From Cheiracanthium punctorium (lineage: Eukaryota > Arthropoda > Arachnida > Araneae > Cheiracanthiidae): a stretch of 64,000 nt of DNA. Of this stretch, positions 44,489-55,490 are shown in pieces; the stretch's first letter is position 1; the number at the start of each line of letters is the position of its first letter. The notes below the pieces were generated by a model. That model saw only the letters and a program-made list of their open reading frames with translations, made no database searches and was not told the origin of the DNA. A program made the position numbers and the translations under genes. Location: assembly GCA_038373885.1 (NCBI GenBank), contig JAWZYV010000696.1, positions 62,001-126,000 of the forward strand. Reading direction: 5' to 3'.

Positions 44489-44882
44489 CATTCGTTTCCG
44501 GCCGGTGGTCCGGGAACCCAGAAGGCTTCACCAAGGCGCAGTGGTTATGCCACTGAAAATGGTAGACGGCCGAGGTGTGAAGGTCCCGGGTTCGGGTCCC
44601 ATCGCGCGGCTGTCGATCTAACGGTCTGGAGTTTTGGTAGGTTTTTTTTCCAGATGTAGCGTGAATACGCGTTAGAACCCCTTCGAAAGTCCTCCTGCCA
44701 AGGCACCCCCGCATCTTAGGCACAACACAACACAACCCGGGAACCCAGAGGGATTCGTGAGATGTATAAAGGGGGTTCACAAAAATATTACACGAGTGCT
44801 CAATGACTATACAAGTAATCCGCAATTATTTTTTCTGGTTTTCGAAAGGTGTTTGCAAGGCGGAAAAGGTTGGGAATCGTTG
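44489..44882. mobile_element. Probable decayed hAT MITE hosting a SINE
   Basis: The right end on the minus strand reads CAACGATTCCCAACC, like hAT MITEs with TTCCCAA ends. The left end CATTCGTTTCCGGCC is a weak match. Flanks GCGTAGAT and CCTTAGAT match at 6 of 8. Confidence 0.4.
44523..44736 (+). repeat. tRNA-derived SINE, family L, best-preserved copy
   Basis: A-box-like GCGCAGTGGTTATGCC, B-box-like GGTTCGGGTCCC, body CGGCTGTCGATCTAACGG, and a CACAA-repeat tail. Flanked by a 13-bp direct repeat CCGGGAACCCAGA (44510-44522 and 44737-44749), the hallmark of LINE-aided insertion. RNA polymerase III would be expected to transcribe an active copy. Confidence 0.88.
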
Positions 44883-44890
44883 CCTTAGAT

Positions 44891-45489
44891 GATATTAACG
44901 GTGTTGTTCCAAAAAAATCATGTGATTTTGGTACATAAGTACACATAAACTAATTATGCCAGGCACTTCTAAAGTTTGAAACTGTTTCTTTACAAGCTGT
45001 ACTACATACTGCAATAAACGATAAACCTGTATCAGTTTCAAAACTTTTAGAAAAAAATTCTTAAAAATCGGAAATTTTTGCAAAGGGTGTCACCCTTCGA
45101 AAAATCTTGCAGCTGAAATACATGTTTAAGAATTTCATCTGGAAATTTCACAAAAGCCACATCTTTTTCGCTTATTGCAGTGTGTAAAGCAGCTTATGAA
45201 GAATCCTCTGGAATTTTTTGGAGACCCTGGTGCTATTAGTTTAATTTCAATTTGTGTACCAAGACTAAAAACAGAGTTTTTTTTCTTCGATACACACCCT
45301 GGTTGTGATCGGTCATGTCGTTGAGAAATAATTACTGAAAACATTTCCCCCATTTGTTCGCTAATTCCTCCGAGACCACTCATGTGATCTTGACCACCAC
45401 ATGTACGCTTTGCTCTAGTCAGATAGTTTATTATCTTTTCTTCTTCTTAAAAAAAAATAAAAATAAAAATAGCCACACGCAAAAGTATT
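44891..45489. other. Unassigned stretch
   Basis: Two short minus-strand frames (44895-45083, 45135-45383) without recognisable domains. No bounded repeat seen. Confidence 0.3.
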
Positions 45490-45714
45490 TACAGTGAAAC
45501 CTGTGTTGAACGACCCCCGTATTTAACGACCACCTGGTCTTAGCGACCAAGTCTTAGCGGTCCCGAGTACCATATAATTATAAATAATGGTTTATTTTCC
45601 TTATTGAACGACCACCTGCCTGACGCGACCAACGACCGCTATGTATAAGAAACAAATTTATTTAAAATCCTATTTTAACGACCGCAAATTCTTAATGATC
45701 AGCAATCATACGGT

Positions 45715-45864
45715 CATGGGCGTAGCCACCGAGGGGCAGGGTGGGACAGCTGCCCCCCTAAAATGAGCTAGTCATAGGGTCTCATTATGACAAACCGGGC
45801 ATTCTCCGGTTAGACTCAATGTCTTGCCCCTCCCCCCCTAATGAAAATACTGGCTACGCCCTTG
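45715..45864. mobile_element. hAT-type MITE hatM, nested in the Tigger relic
   Basis: TIRs CATGGGCGTAGCCA and TGGCTACGCCCTTG. Flanks CATACGGT (45707-45714) and CACACGGT (45865-45872) match at 7 of 8. Confidence 0.85.
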
Positions 45865-45905
45865 CACACGGTATGATAAAAACGAAAGTTGACACTTGTT
45901 TAGTT

Positions 45906-46352
45906 CAGGCCTGGTCTGGCCAGGGTGTCCGACTGTCTGCAGACGGGTGGGCCCTCACCCTCGGCGGGCCCTCCCTGACAGAAAAAAGAAAGAAAATAAA
46001 AAAAAGTGCTATACTGGTAGCACTTGAATGAAGTTTGACACACAAAATTTTTTACAGCTGCAATTACGCCCCAGAAGGCTTCAAAACACTTCATTTTAAA
46101 AGTAGTTCACAAACTTTTTTGAGAGAGGGTTCCCGAATGAACAAGGGATTAATTAGTGAATGATGCATATTAATTAATATATCAATATTTTATTAATGCA
46201 TTAAATGTCATAATTAATGAATATCACCATGATTAATGAATAATATCACCGTACCTCCCCCATACCCCAAAAGTTTATTATTTATCGGTTACACAATAAC
46301 ACCCCCCCTTCTCTTGAGACGGGCGGGCTCCTACCCTCCCAGTCCGGGCCTG
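45906..46352. mobile_element. hAT-type element hatI, copy 2, nested in the Tigger relic
   Basis: TIRs CAGGCCTGGTCTGGCC and CCCAGTCCGGGCCTG. Perfect 8-bp TSD GTTTAGTT at 45898-45905 and 46353-46360. Confidence 0.92.
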
Positions 46353-46623
46353 GTTTAGTTGAGTTGTAACACAGCTTCCAGTAACTAAATAATTCATGCA
46401 GTCACTGTACGCAATAGCGGGATGCACGCAGTTACTTGTGTTACTGCTTCTTGGAGGATATTTATTGAAAATAGAATTTTATGCATTTAGATATTACATT
46501 GAATCGTTCACTGTATGCCCTGAAGATGAGAGGGATAATGATTTCAATAATTCCATCGTATAAAATAATGTCCTTAATTATGATAATTTAGCCCATGAAT
46601 TATATGGTTGTGATTAGAACTTT

Positions 46624-46923
46624 TTGTGTAGTGTCACTAAAGAATACGCTATTCATGAACAATTTAGTACATCAGTGACGGAATCTGAAAATAAGAATGG
46701 ACAAACTGTTTGCAGTGAAAATATATCATCTTCTGATGAAGACACATCACAAAAAACTGCAATCACTTTCAATGAAGCAAAAGAAGGCTTTAACACCTTG
46801 CTTAATTATTCCATGCAGGTGGGGGATGATGAACTATTTAAGTATCTGACATGTGTACAGAAGCGATTAAACAATCTGTTATTACATCATATTTTAAAAA
46901 ATAATAAAGTACCTACCATGTAA
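46624..46923 (+). pseudogene. Tigger-type transposase, C-terminal remnant
   Basis: An open frame of about 99 codons without an ATG at its left edge, ending at TAA 46921-46923. It has an acidic serine-rich stretch (SSSDEDTSQ), then a helical segment with FNEAKEGFNTLLNYS and LFKYLTCVQKRLNN. This order resembles the tail of pogo/Tigger DDE transposases, which end in an acidic linker and a short helical segment. An in-frame stop precedes it (near 46615), with more protein-like sequence upstream. The DNA-binding and catalytic parts are gone. The TIRs around it support the assignment. Confidence 0.6.
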
Positions 46924-47388
46924 AGCAAAATTTTATTATATTTTTCAATTTTTTTTAAAATTTAAACATATTCTAATTTCATTTATTAAAATGTATAAAA
47001 ATCTCACTGTCTTTCTCTACATTTTATAAAAAGTAAATACATAGATGCTTTTTATTAATTATATCTATATAAAAGCCATTTCAGTGATAATCAGGTAATT
47101 ATCAAATAAATTCCAATTCTATTGATAAAATTAAGTACGCTTAAAATTTTGTCAAAATGTATCGTATTACCTGAATTCAAAGACCGACCCTCCTTAAAGA
47201 CCACATTTTCTTGGTCCCAGTGGTGGTCTTTAAAAACAGGTTTCACTGTACCTTGCTTTTGAACAGTAACAGTTTTCTTTCATTTTGTTCATGTCAAACA
47301 AGCATTTCTTAAAAATTAGCTGCTCTTCAAAAAGAAAAAAAATTCTGTATTCGACACTGAAAACTACGTACATTACTCGCGCTCGAGC

Positions 47389-47554
47389 CAAGGGCGGCTC
47401 CAGTGAGGGGGCCATAGGGGCCATGGCCCCCTCCGAAATTTTGTTTTACAACTTAAGAATCGCATACTTCACGATTTCACACGTTCAATTTTCATTTTGA
47501 ACAATTTATAGACCTAAGTAAAAAGTTCGAGAATTTAGTCTGGAGCCGCCCTTG
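47389..47554. mobile_element. hAT-type MITE hatH, copy 1
   Basis: TIRs CAAGGGCGGCTCCAG and CTGGAGCCGCCCTTG. Perfect 8-bp TSD GCTCGAGC at 47381-47388 and 47555-47562. Confidence 0.93.
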
Positions 47555-47750
47555 GCTCGAGCTCCACGGGTACAAAGAACTCTTTGCCCCTTCTTGTACA
47601 CGGATTGCCCAAGTTGGACAAAATTACGCTTTCCCAAATGGCGTAATTCCAGGAAATCAGGTTTCAGAATTCTGTCGATGTTACGACAAAGTGAAAAACA
47701 AACGCACCCTCAAAGATTGAAAAATATACCACGAAGAGAATTCTCTCTGT

Positions 47751-47899
47751 CAAGGGCGGCTCTAGTGAGGGGGGTCATAGAGGCCCTAGATTCGCATATT
47801 TCAGGATTTCACGCGTTCAATTTGCATCCTGAATGATGTACAAAGCTATCTAAAATGATCAATGGCCCCTTCCGAAAATTCAGTCTGGAGCAGCCCTTG
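47751..47899. mobile_element. hAT-type MITE hatH, copy 2
   Basis: TIRs CAAGGGCGGCTCTAG and CTGGAGCAGCCCTTG, with an interior matching copy 1 (TTTCACGCGTTCAATTT). The TSD is not convincing (only the last four bases match). Confidence 0.8.
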
Positions 47900-47907
47900 C
47901 CTCCTGT

Positions 47908-49394
47908 GATGGTCTTTAACAGAATCTTGTCCGATTCCTACACGAAGGTAGGCTATTAGGAACAGACACTCTCCGTAACTGCTTGCTGGAATTTGTGGTC
48001 CCCAAGCGAACTTTCAAATATGCAAACATTGGATATCGAATGACGTGCAGCGATCCTAGTGGATAAAGAATAAAGCATTTCCCGCACTGGCTGCTAGCTT
48101 AGTTTTGCACGTTTTTAATTTCCCAGCCTAGCATGTGAACAAGATTCTGAAAGCGAGCACTAAATTTTCATTATAGTTGCCTTAGTAACAAATAAATTAA
48201 AAAAAAAAAAAGGAAAAATATGTTCTATCTTGAGATATTAAAATATTGAGTTTATATTTTTTACGAGTGTGTATATTTGCGCCAGAAAATGGCTTTGAAT
48301 TCATTACTGAGTTTTTTTATGTAAAACATGAGTTTAATATTTTAGTATAAGTTTGAGATTTCACTAAGAGTTAGCGGGAATTTAAAACTGTGTTAAAATT
48401 GATCGCCGCGTGAAATAAACGTGAATACTGGTAAATAAACATTTTGCAAGTATTGTCTTCTCTTCGATAGCTACACCAGCAGTAACCGAGTGAGGTATTA
48501 CGCCATCTTTATGCCCAAATGGCGTTATCCAACTTTCTAAGGGAAGTGCAACTAAGGCCCTTACTAAAGGGGGGGGGGTGTAGGGGGAGTCTCCCTCCTA
48601 TAACTCGCAAAATTCTATTATACTTGGCAAAATTAGATACCTAGTTCGCAAAATTTTTTAAAATTTTTTAACAAAAACTATAATTTACTTTCTATTTCTG
48701 GTACACTTGGCACAATTACGCAAACCAAAAGTTGGTAATATAGTTGATAAAAAAATAAAGAAGCTGGTAAAAACCGATATTTGACTTGGAAAATTTATCG
48801 ACATCTCCCCCCAAACCCCCTAAAAAGAGTCTTAGCTATGGTTCTGAGGGTAACCTCCTAAAAGTTTAACTTCGTGAATTCCGATTTTCTGGTAACCGGA
48901 GTAGCTTCCCAGATGTCGAGAAACGGCCTGAAGTTTCACGAAAATCGAACTCTGCTAATAAAAGAAAAGAATCAAAAGAAAAAGAAGCCGACACTCTTTA
49001 GTACAGCTTACACGCACGATAACACGTGCCGACCTGCACTAGTCTACAAAAATCAGTCCTTTATAAATATCCTTTCCTCTGTTGCTATGACACTGGACCG
49101 TTGCCAACATAGGGGTGTATTGAATATTTTTCCTTCGATGCTGCTTGGCTATTGCGGTGGTGTTCCTGAAACAGATATTTTTAGCAAGATGAATCCCGCT
49201 CAATTATGTACAAGAGTCACGCACCCACGATGCAGTTATGTCGCCAGGATTACGGGAAGTTTCAATTATGCCATAAATGCTCGGTATTTGCAAGGCTGCG
49301 TAAAGGATCCTGCAAATCCTGCTGAAACTGTAAAATAGACATTCAAGTGCATCAAAGTACTCTCATTAGAGTAGACTTAAATTGACTACTATTG
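47908..49394. other. Stretch without recognised repeats
   Basis: Mostly single-copy-looking, with poly-A at about 48200-48211 and G-rich or C-rich patches at 48570-48600 and 48805-48825 that may be hAT debris. Confidence 0.35.
48913..49338 (+). CDS. Unrecognised 141-codon frame
   Basis: The first ATG of an open frame is at 48913, giving 141 codons to TAG at 49336-49338. The protein has a lysine-rich N-terminal patch, then mixed sequence with several cysteines (LGYCGG, RCSYVARI, LQGCVK). No known domain, signal peptide or clear splice context. It is the longest ATG frame in the window outside repeats. It may be chance or a decayed exon. Confidence 0.15.
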   Translation: MSRNGLKFHENRTLLIKEKNQKKKKPTLFSTAYTHDNTCRPALVYKNQSFINILSSVAMTLDRCQHRGVLNIFPSMLLGYCGGVPETDIFSKMNPAQLCTRVTHPRCSYVARITGSFNYAINARYLQGCVKDPANPAETVK

Positions 49395-50221
49395 AAAAAA
49401 TCTGGAGTGACTCCACTCGACTTTCCGAACACTTACGATTAAGATCATTACCAAGCATTTAAATAAATTTTAATCGATGAATAATTCAAACATATGTACC
49501 AAATTGCAACTCAATCGAATGCACCTTTTAAACGCTCGCGCACTTTCAAGAAATTCTCCCCATATGCCATTATGCCATAATATAAAAGAAATCTTTGTCG
49601 TAGCCCTGTAGAAAAACTATAAGTCCTATAAACAACAAAATCAATACCGGTCTTAAGATGGTGATTTATAACATATATACTCAATCGAAGCTACCGTTTA
49701 AACGATAGCGCACTTTCAAGAATATCCCCCCCCCCATAGGCCATAATGTAAAAGAAATCTTTGTCGTAGCCCTGTAGAAAAATTATAAGTCCTATATACA
49801 CCAAAATCAATTCTGGTCTTGCAACGATGATTTATAACATATATACCCAATTTGAGCTTAATCGAATGTACCGTTTAAACGCTAGCGCACTTTCAAGAAT
49901 ATCCCCCCCATAGGCCATAATGTAAAAGAAATCTTTGTCGTAGCCCTGTAGAAAAACTATAAGTCCTATACACACCAAAATCAATACCGGTCTTGCGACG
50001 GTGGTTTATGACATATATATCCAATTTGAGCTCAATCGAATGCTCCGTTCAGGAGCTATCCTGTTCACTCACATACACACAAACACACACACATACATAC
50101 GTACATCTCGTAAAAATAGTATAAATGGATTCAGAAGGTGTAAAAACACCAAAATCTCGAAGACGAATTTTTTCATGATTACAATACTTTCCTTACATGG
50201 TACATGTTCGGAAAGTAAAAA
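49395..50221 (-). mobile_element. Helentron/DINE-like element, copy 3
   Basis: Reverse orientation: TGGAGTGACTCCA palindrome, then ACTTTCCGAACAC, three tandem units, a GT/CA microsatellite (about 50064-50100) and CATGTTCGGAAAGT at the other end. Confidence 0.7.
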
Positions 50222-50266
50222 TGTTGAGTACTTGAAAATGTTTTCTGAAAGTTTCATAACTAACAG

Positions 50267-50693
50267 CAGGGGCGCAAACAGGATTTTTGGCTGGGGGGTG
50301 GGGGTGGGGGGTGTCCAGCTTTTAGAGATATTCCAGATTGTCAAAAATCAGTGATAAAAGAGCTCGTTTTATTAGATGGAATTCATCAAAACTTGTCCCA
50401 TCCAGTTCCCTAAGAATACACGACACAGTACAATAGGGAGGAAAGTTGTAGTTGTTCAGTTTTGAGAACAAAATGATGTTTTATATTGGCTTTCAGTCGG
50501 GTTTTTGAAAGTGGGGGGGAAACCAGAAAAATAATTTCTTTTTTTATTTATTAGAACTGAAACTATTGCTACCTTTTTTTGGAATTATATTATTTACTAT
50601 AGATATAGGATAATAATCAATCGAATAAAAAAATATATCAAAGCTGACAGGGGGGGGAGGGGTCCGGAACCCCTGGACAAGTGTGAGCCACTG
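50267..50693. mobile_element. hAT-type element hatN
   Basis: Ends CAGGGGCGCAAACAGG and TGAGCCACTG. Perfect 8-bp TSD ACTAACAG at 50259-50266 and 50694-50701. The interior has G-rich blocks and AT-rich DNA without coding sequence. Confidence 0.82.
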
Positions 50694-50701
50694 ACTAACA
50701 G

Positions 50702-51499
50702 GGGCTTATCGTTTGTTATAGTGCATCAAGATGTAGGCAGAGGATGAGTACGCTGGCTTGGACCTTTTTTCAAAATTTTTATTTTTGCCAATTAGATGTA
50801 AATAATCAATCCTTTTTGTGAGAAATTCTACTTTTTTCCACCATTTGTCCCCCCCTCCAAACTTCTTTTTTTTTTTTTAAATCTGGCTACAGGCATGCAG
50901 TGTATAATACAGCTTATAAAAGAGAAATCCTAAAAATTTCCAGCTTCTGGCATAATTGTTTTGGACAATGTTCTTAAATCAAATGATTTTTTTTTTCGAA
51001 CTTCATTCTTTAATGTACAAGTTACAAGTACTTAATCCACTAGAAATGGAATATACTGAAGGTGTCTGCTATTGAAAGCCCCAGCTGTAGAACACTGGTA
51101 AGTCCAATCCCTGTAGATATTTTAAATCAGAGTCAAAAATTTAAGCTAATTAACAAAATGAAAATTTAACTGCAATGCTCTGACGTCATTAATTATGCAC
51201 ACAATAATGTGAAGCATTTTTGTGAGCTTGATGCGATTTCAAATTTCTCTTCTATTCATATTTATTGTCGAAACATAACAGTTCTCAAAGAAATTTTTAA
51301 TTGTTATTGGAATTTTTCTTCGAGTTGTCGCACGAATGAACCGATTTTTAAAAGTTAGTCATGCCGTTATATAATAAGCAATTCGATATGCCGATACATC
51401 ATGACATCATCATCTAATCTGAATTTTTACATTTCTACGACGCGAATGAATCTTGATCGCCCTCCCTCAGCGCTCTTAAACTCACTCTCGAACCCGTGT
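50702..51499. other. Unassigned stretch
   Basis: Lone motifs such as a C run plus TCTGGCTACAGGCATG near 50850-50898 suggest a decayed hAT. No gene seen. Confidence 0.3.
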
Positions 51500-51503
51500 T
51501 TAA

Positions 51504-52536
51504 CCTGTTCGCTCTCATCATTGAAGAGGCAACACGAGGGAGACTGCCCTCCTTTGACCGATGTTGCTAAGCACAACACTGCATATACAACTTTCAAAGA
51601 ACTAGAAGCGAACAGATCAAACCTGGGTCCAAGATTAACATTTTGAAGCTCAAGCATTTTTACATCCATATGAAAGACCCAGTGGATAGACTGCCCAACG
51701 AGTAAAAAGTGTAGCCGTTGAATTCGATCCATTTAACTGCCAACAACATGCTGCACAGCCAGCTGTGTCAGAAAACTTCTTTAGGTCACAGGCGCCAGAT
51801 GGGCGATTCGATTCGACCGCCATATTGTTGGTAGTTGAATGGGTCGATGGAAATGGATGCCCTTTTACAGAGTTGGGAACACTTATCCCTTTAACGCGCA
51901 GTGTTCCCGCTCTGGGAACACCGAACTTTGACGTTTTGACTGTTGCCAGTCACGAAGAATAGATTGGATTTCTATCAAAATAGTTGCGGGTGACATAGCT
52001 CCGCGAGAATCCTTTACTTTTTAGCACGTCATTTCCCGTGAAAAAATGGTCACGATTATTTTTAACATCACTGACATCTGCAAAAATGGAAGCATGCGAA
52101 GAACAGCTGGATAGATGGCCCCATGCTGAAAAAAGGGCAGCCGTTGCCATCGCTCGACTTAACGACCAGCAAGATGGCGGACGATCGAAACGTTCATCGC
52201 GTGCCACAGATCTAGAGACCCTTTTTTTGACGACAGCTGGCTGTGTCGATGGCAACGGCTGCCCTTTTTTCAGCATTGGGAAAGGGTTGCGCCTCAAAGG
52301 TTTAACTGCCAACAACATGCTGCACAGCCAGCTGTGTCCGAAAACTTCTTTAGGTCACAGGCGCAAGATGGGCGATTCGATCAACCGCCATATTGTTGGC
52401 AGTTAAATGGATCGCCTTTTTTCAGGTTGCCCTTTTTCTGGATGGTTGCCCTTTTTCAGAGTTGGGAATATTTAACCCTTTTTTGCGATGGCAGTGGAAG
52501 CTCTGAAAGAATGTGGTTTCACGGCGCGTCAAAGGG
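51504..52536 (+). mobile_element. piggyBac-like element pbP, copy 2, host of pbA copy 11
   Basis: Left TTAA (51500-51503) then CCTGTTCGCTCTCATC. Core blocks CATGCTGCACAGCCAGCTGT occur at about 51748 and 52316, on either side of the inserted pbA. The right tip is CGCGTCAAAGGG before TTAA (52537-52540). Its layout parallels pbA (unique left part, palindromic right part), so the two are probably related. The left boundary is an inference. Confidence 0.55.
51887..52301 (+). mobile_element. piggyBac-like MITE pbA, copy 11
   Basis: Left flank TTAT (51883-51886), right TTAA (52302-52305). Tip CCCTTTAACGCGCAGTG intact. Shortened core (GGCTGTGTCGATGGCAACGG). Inserted in pbP. Confidence 0.87.
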
Positions 52537-52540
52537 TTAA

Positions 52541-53002
52541 CGTGACGAAGCGCTGACGTGATCGCGCTATAATAAGAAATGCTTGCGAACAGCCACGGAA
52601 ACGTTGCGTTTATTCGCGCGTCACGTTCGGGTTCAAAAGTGAAAGGGTGGAAAAATAAATAAACGAAACTCATTGCAGTATGATGCAAGTGTGAGACAGC
52701 TCCTATCTCCGTTAAACGCTCCAAGCTCTTAATCTCTTCGACTCTTCAATGGGATAGGATAGCGCGAGTTGCTTGCGTCAGACTGACACTTGTGCTCGTC
52801 AGTAGACTTCGATCCTTGGATTACTCATCGATTGAACTGTCAATCATTTAATTTTTTTTTTTTTTAATCATTGTCAGGCAACACCGCTGGATATCTTAAG
52901 AGAGGCTCAAAAGTGAAAAATTCCGTTCACTGAACTCCAGTTTCCACTGCAGTGCAACAGCATTTTTTATGAGGGCACACACAGGATAGGAGAGTGTGAC
53001 GT
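52541..53002. other. Unassigned stretch
   Basis: Relatively GC-rich near 52541-52640, then a T run at 52852-52865. No gene recognised. Confidence 0.25.
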
Positions 53003-53010
53003 GTGCGGTC

Positions 53011-53176
53011 CAGAGGCGTAGCCAAGGGGGGGTTAGGGGTCATAACCCCCCCCATGAGAATTTTTTTGCCATACAAAATGTATATACTTCGCTACATTAT
53101 CACACATATGTATACATATATATGAGTTGCAGTAGTCGTAACCCCCCCCCATGAAAAATTTCTGGCTACGCCCCTG
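53011..53176 (+). mobile_element. hAT-type MITE hatC, copy 5
   Basis: TIRs CAGAGGCGTAGCCAAGG and CTGGCTACGCCCCTG. Perfect 8-bp TSD GTGCGGTC at 53003-53010 and 53177-53184. Confidence 0.93.
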
Positions 53177-53320
53177 GTGCGGTCGCATACTTATGATTTT
53201 GATAGGGGTGCAGAAATGAGAAAAAAATATATTCGGCCGTTCGAGCCTCGTCAGGGGAAACCCCCCCCTGAACCCCACTAATTTTTTAGTTTCATTATTG
53301 CCCTATTAAAACGATATTAA

Positions 53321-53760
53321 TGGACTATGCCATTTTATCTCTCATCTTTCGCGTATATCGCATGGTAACCCTATGTTGAAATTTTTAGGATTGTAACCTA
53401 TTGATAGAAAAATACACGGGATGCCTATTCTACAGCTTACGAAATAGTGCAACAATAGACTAAAGCTGTTGTGACTAAAGCTGTAGTATTTAAATATATG
53501 TAAAATTATGTCGCATACTTTTATGTCGCATTTTTGGGACACATTTTTCGGATAATTTTCAATAAAGGGTGTGAGAGATAAAATGACATAGTCATTAATA
53601 CATGGGATGCATATTCTACAGCTTACGAAATATTGTAACAATAGATTGAAGCTGTTGTGAACTAATACTATTTAAATATACGTAAAACTATGTCGCATTT
53701 TTGGACACATTTTTCGGACAATTTTCAATAAAGGGGGTGAGAGATAAAATGACACAGTCA
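53321..53760. mobile_element. TTAA-flanked MITE with an internal duplication
   Basis: TTAA at 53317-53320 and 53761-53764. Ends TGGACTATGCCATTTTATC and, inverted, TGACTGTGTCATTTTATC. A 186-bp unit (shared TATTCTACAGCTTACGAAAT) is present twice, and the right end with its TTAA also occurs at about 53575-53599. No coding sequence. Confidence 0.75.
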
Positions 53761-53911
53761 TTAATAAGAAATAATAATAATAACATGGTAAAAAATTCAA
53801 GTTTTTAATGTAATTTTGAATGTAAATCAGCCATTTGAATTCTTTACTAACTTTTGTTCAGCCCATAAAATGCTGCTTTGGAAGCACAGCCAAGAGACTG
53901 GCTCCGACACC

Positions 53912-54164
53912 CAGTGGCGGATCCAGAAATTTTTTTTTTGGGAGGGGCTAAATTTTTTAAAAAGCTTATTTCACCCAATTAAAATGTACTATAAATCAAA
54001 ATTTTAGTCTAAACCAATGTATTAGGCTTTTGGGAGGGGCTAAGTAATAAAATAGGATCATTTTAGCTATTTAAAGTGTATAATAAAGCAGAATGTTACC
54101 CTTGAGCAATCTCTTTTGGGGGGGGGGCTGAAGCCCCCTAGCCCCTCCCCTGGATCCGCTACTG
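53912..54164. mobile_element. hAT-type MITE hatE, copy 2
   Basis: TIRs CAGTGGCGGATCCAG and CTGGATCCGCTACTG. Perfect 8-bp TSD CCGACACC at 53904-53911 and 54165-54172. Nearly identical to copy 1 at 7346-7593. Confidence 0.94.
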
Positions 54165-54344
54165 CCGACACCTATGCTCATCTGAACAGTCGTCGATAGT
54201 GAAGTCACAGCCACTTATCACACAGGGCTTAATGTCTAGCAAAAGAAGTGTAGAAGCCTATTTCTGTTTTGGTTTCCTTTCTGTTTCTTTTTCTGAGTTC
54301 AATTGCCGACTATGCATTCAACTAGGACAAGGACCGGGTGATGC

Positions 54345-54412
54345 TTGCCTTTTCATTACGGGTGCGCCCCGCCTGCCAGGCAGGCCAACGGTGCCCCCCT
54401 ATGAGTGATCGC
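54345..54412. repeat. Family K fragment
   Basis: TTACGGGTGCGCCC, CAGGCAGGCCAACGGTG and CCCCCTATGAGTGATC match family K sequence near 39895-39940 in reverse and 12420-12470. Confidence 0.5.
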
Positions 54413-54427
54413 CTACAAATTACAATA

Positions 54428-55118
54428 CAGTAGAGAGCCAGAAATCTGCACAGCTTGGGACCAAGGCTTGTGCGGATTTTAGGATTTTGCAGATTTCAGG
54501 CCATAAAAGATAAATCCTATTACATTTCAGACTTAAGAAAAAGAGAATACAATTACAATGAAATAAAAACACAGTCAAAAGTATTTCATTTATATTTTCA
54601 CTTTAAATACAAAAGCATAGGAGAAAAAAGAAATTACATGAAGACTAGCAAAACAAATGGTTTCAAAATTTCCTTTCTCTAATTTTGAAAACATGTTCTA
54701 GGGTGATTTGTTTTAAAATATTTTTCTACTTTGTTTGTTTATTTCTTTTATTTATTTAATTTTGCAAATTGTATAACTGTTTAAATATGTAGTTTAAACA
54801 ATAACTGTTTAAACTGCATATTTTCATCAGAATATTTAAACAGAATTATGATTAATTTTTGTTTTGTTATAGAACTTAGCTGTTGTAAAAATTTAGGGTA
54901 TTCTTTTCTTAACTTTAAACTTTTATCAAATGGATTTTATTATTATTATTACCCAAGTTTTAGATCATCATCAGAATCATATTTATCTGGATTCAAGAAA
55001 CTTTTCAACAATTTCTTCATTGGTGGAATACTCGGAATTTCATTATTTATATCAGAGAAGGTGTGCGGATTTCGGACGTTTGCGGATTTTAGGTCTGCGG
55101 ATTTCTGGCGTTCAACTG
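54428..55118. mobile_element. pogo/Tigger-type MITE
   Basis: Ends CAGTAGAGAGCCAGAAATC and, inverted, CAGTTGAACGCCAGAAATC, flanked by TA (54426-54427 and 55119-55120). GCGGATTTTAGG motifs repeat near both ends. The AT-rich interior has short frames but no clear transposase. Confidence 0.75.
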
Positions 55119-55157
55119 TACTTTCCTTTACGTGGTACATGTTTGGAAAGTAAAACT
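55119..55157 (-). mobile_element. Helentron/DINE-like end fragment
   Basis: ACTTTCCTTTACGTGGTACA followed by TGTTTGGAAAGT is a diverged copy of the hairpin end of the Helentron-like family. The rest of the element is absent. Confidence 0.5.
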
Positions 55158-55347
55158 ACGAAACAAGAGGTGTCTTTCTTTGACCGATGTTGCTACCCAA
55201 AATGGTTCTTTGAACGTTACACGCTGGGGCTCAGCGTTGAGCTTACGCAATCGTATTCAGTTTCATTTCAAAATAATCAGTAAACTTGAAATTATACTTA
55301 TTTTTCAGATCGTACTACAGCCTTACTTTTCATAAAATAAGTCTTGT

Positions 55348-55490
55348 CAGGGACGTATCCAGAAAAAAAAATTTCGGAGTGGGTACAAAAACTTCGTTGG
55401 GGGTCCAAACGGTAGAAAAGGCAGGATTTTTCACAAAAAGACTTACCATTATTATATTAGTAATATTTTTTTTGGGGGGGGCATGTTGCT
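55348..55490. mobile_element. hAT-type MITE hatD, copy 2 (right end lost)
   Basis: Left TIR CAGGGACGTATCCAG and interior GGTCCAAACGGTAGAAAAGG match copy 1 at 1511. Similarity ends after a G run near 55490. Confidence 0.7.

Larger units (their letters stand above)
45492..47248 (+). mobile_element. pogo/Tigger-type element relic
   Basis: Ends CAGTGAAACCTGTGTTGAA and, inverted, CAGTGAAACCTGTTTTTAA, flanked by TA (45490-45491, 47249-47250). Motifs AACGACC and AAAGACC are repeated near both ends. Two hAT MITEs are inserted (45715-45864 and 45906-46352). Only the C-terminal part of a transposase remains. Confidence 0.85.
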
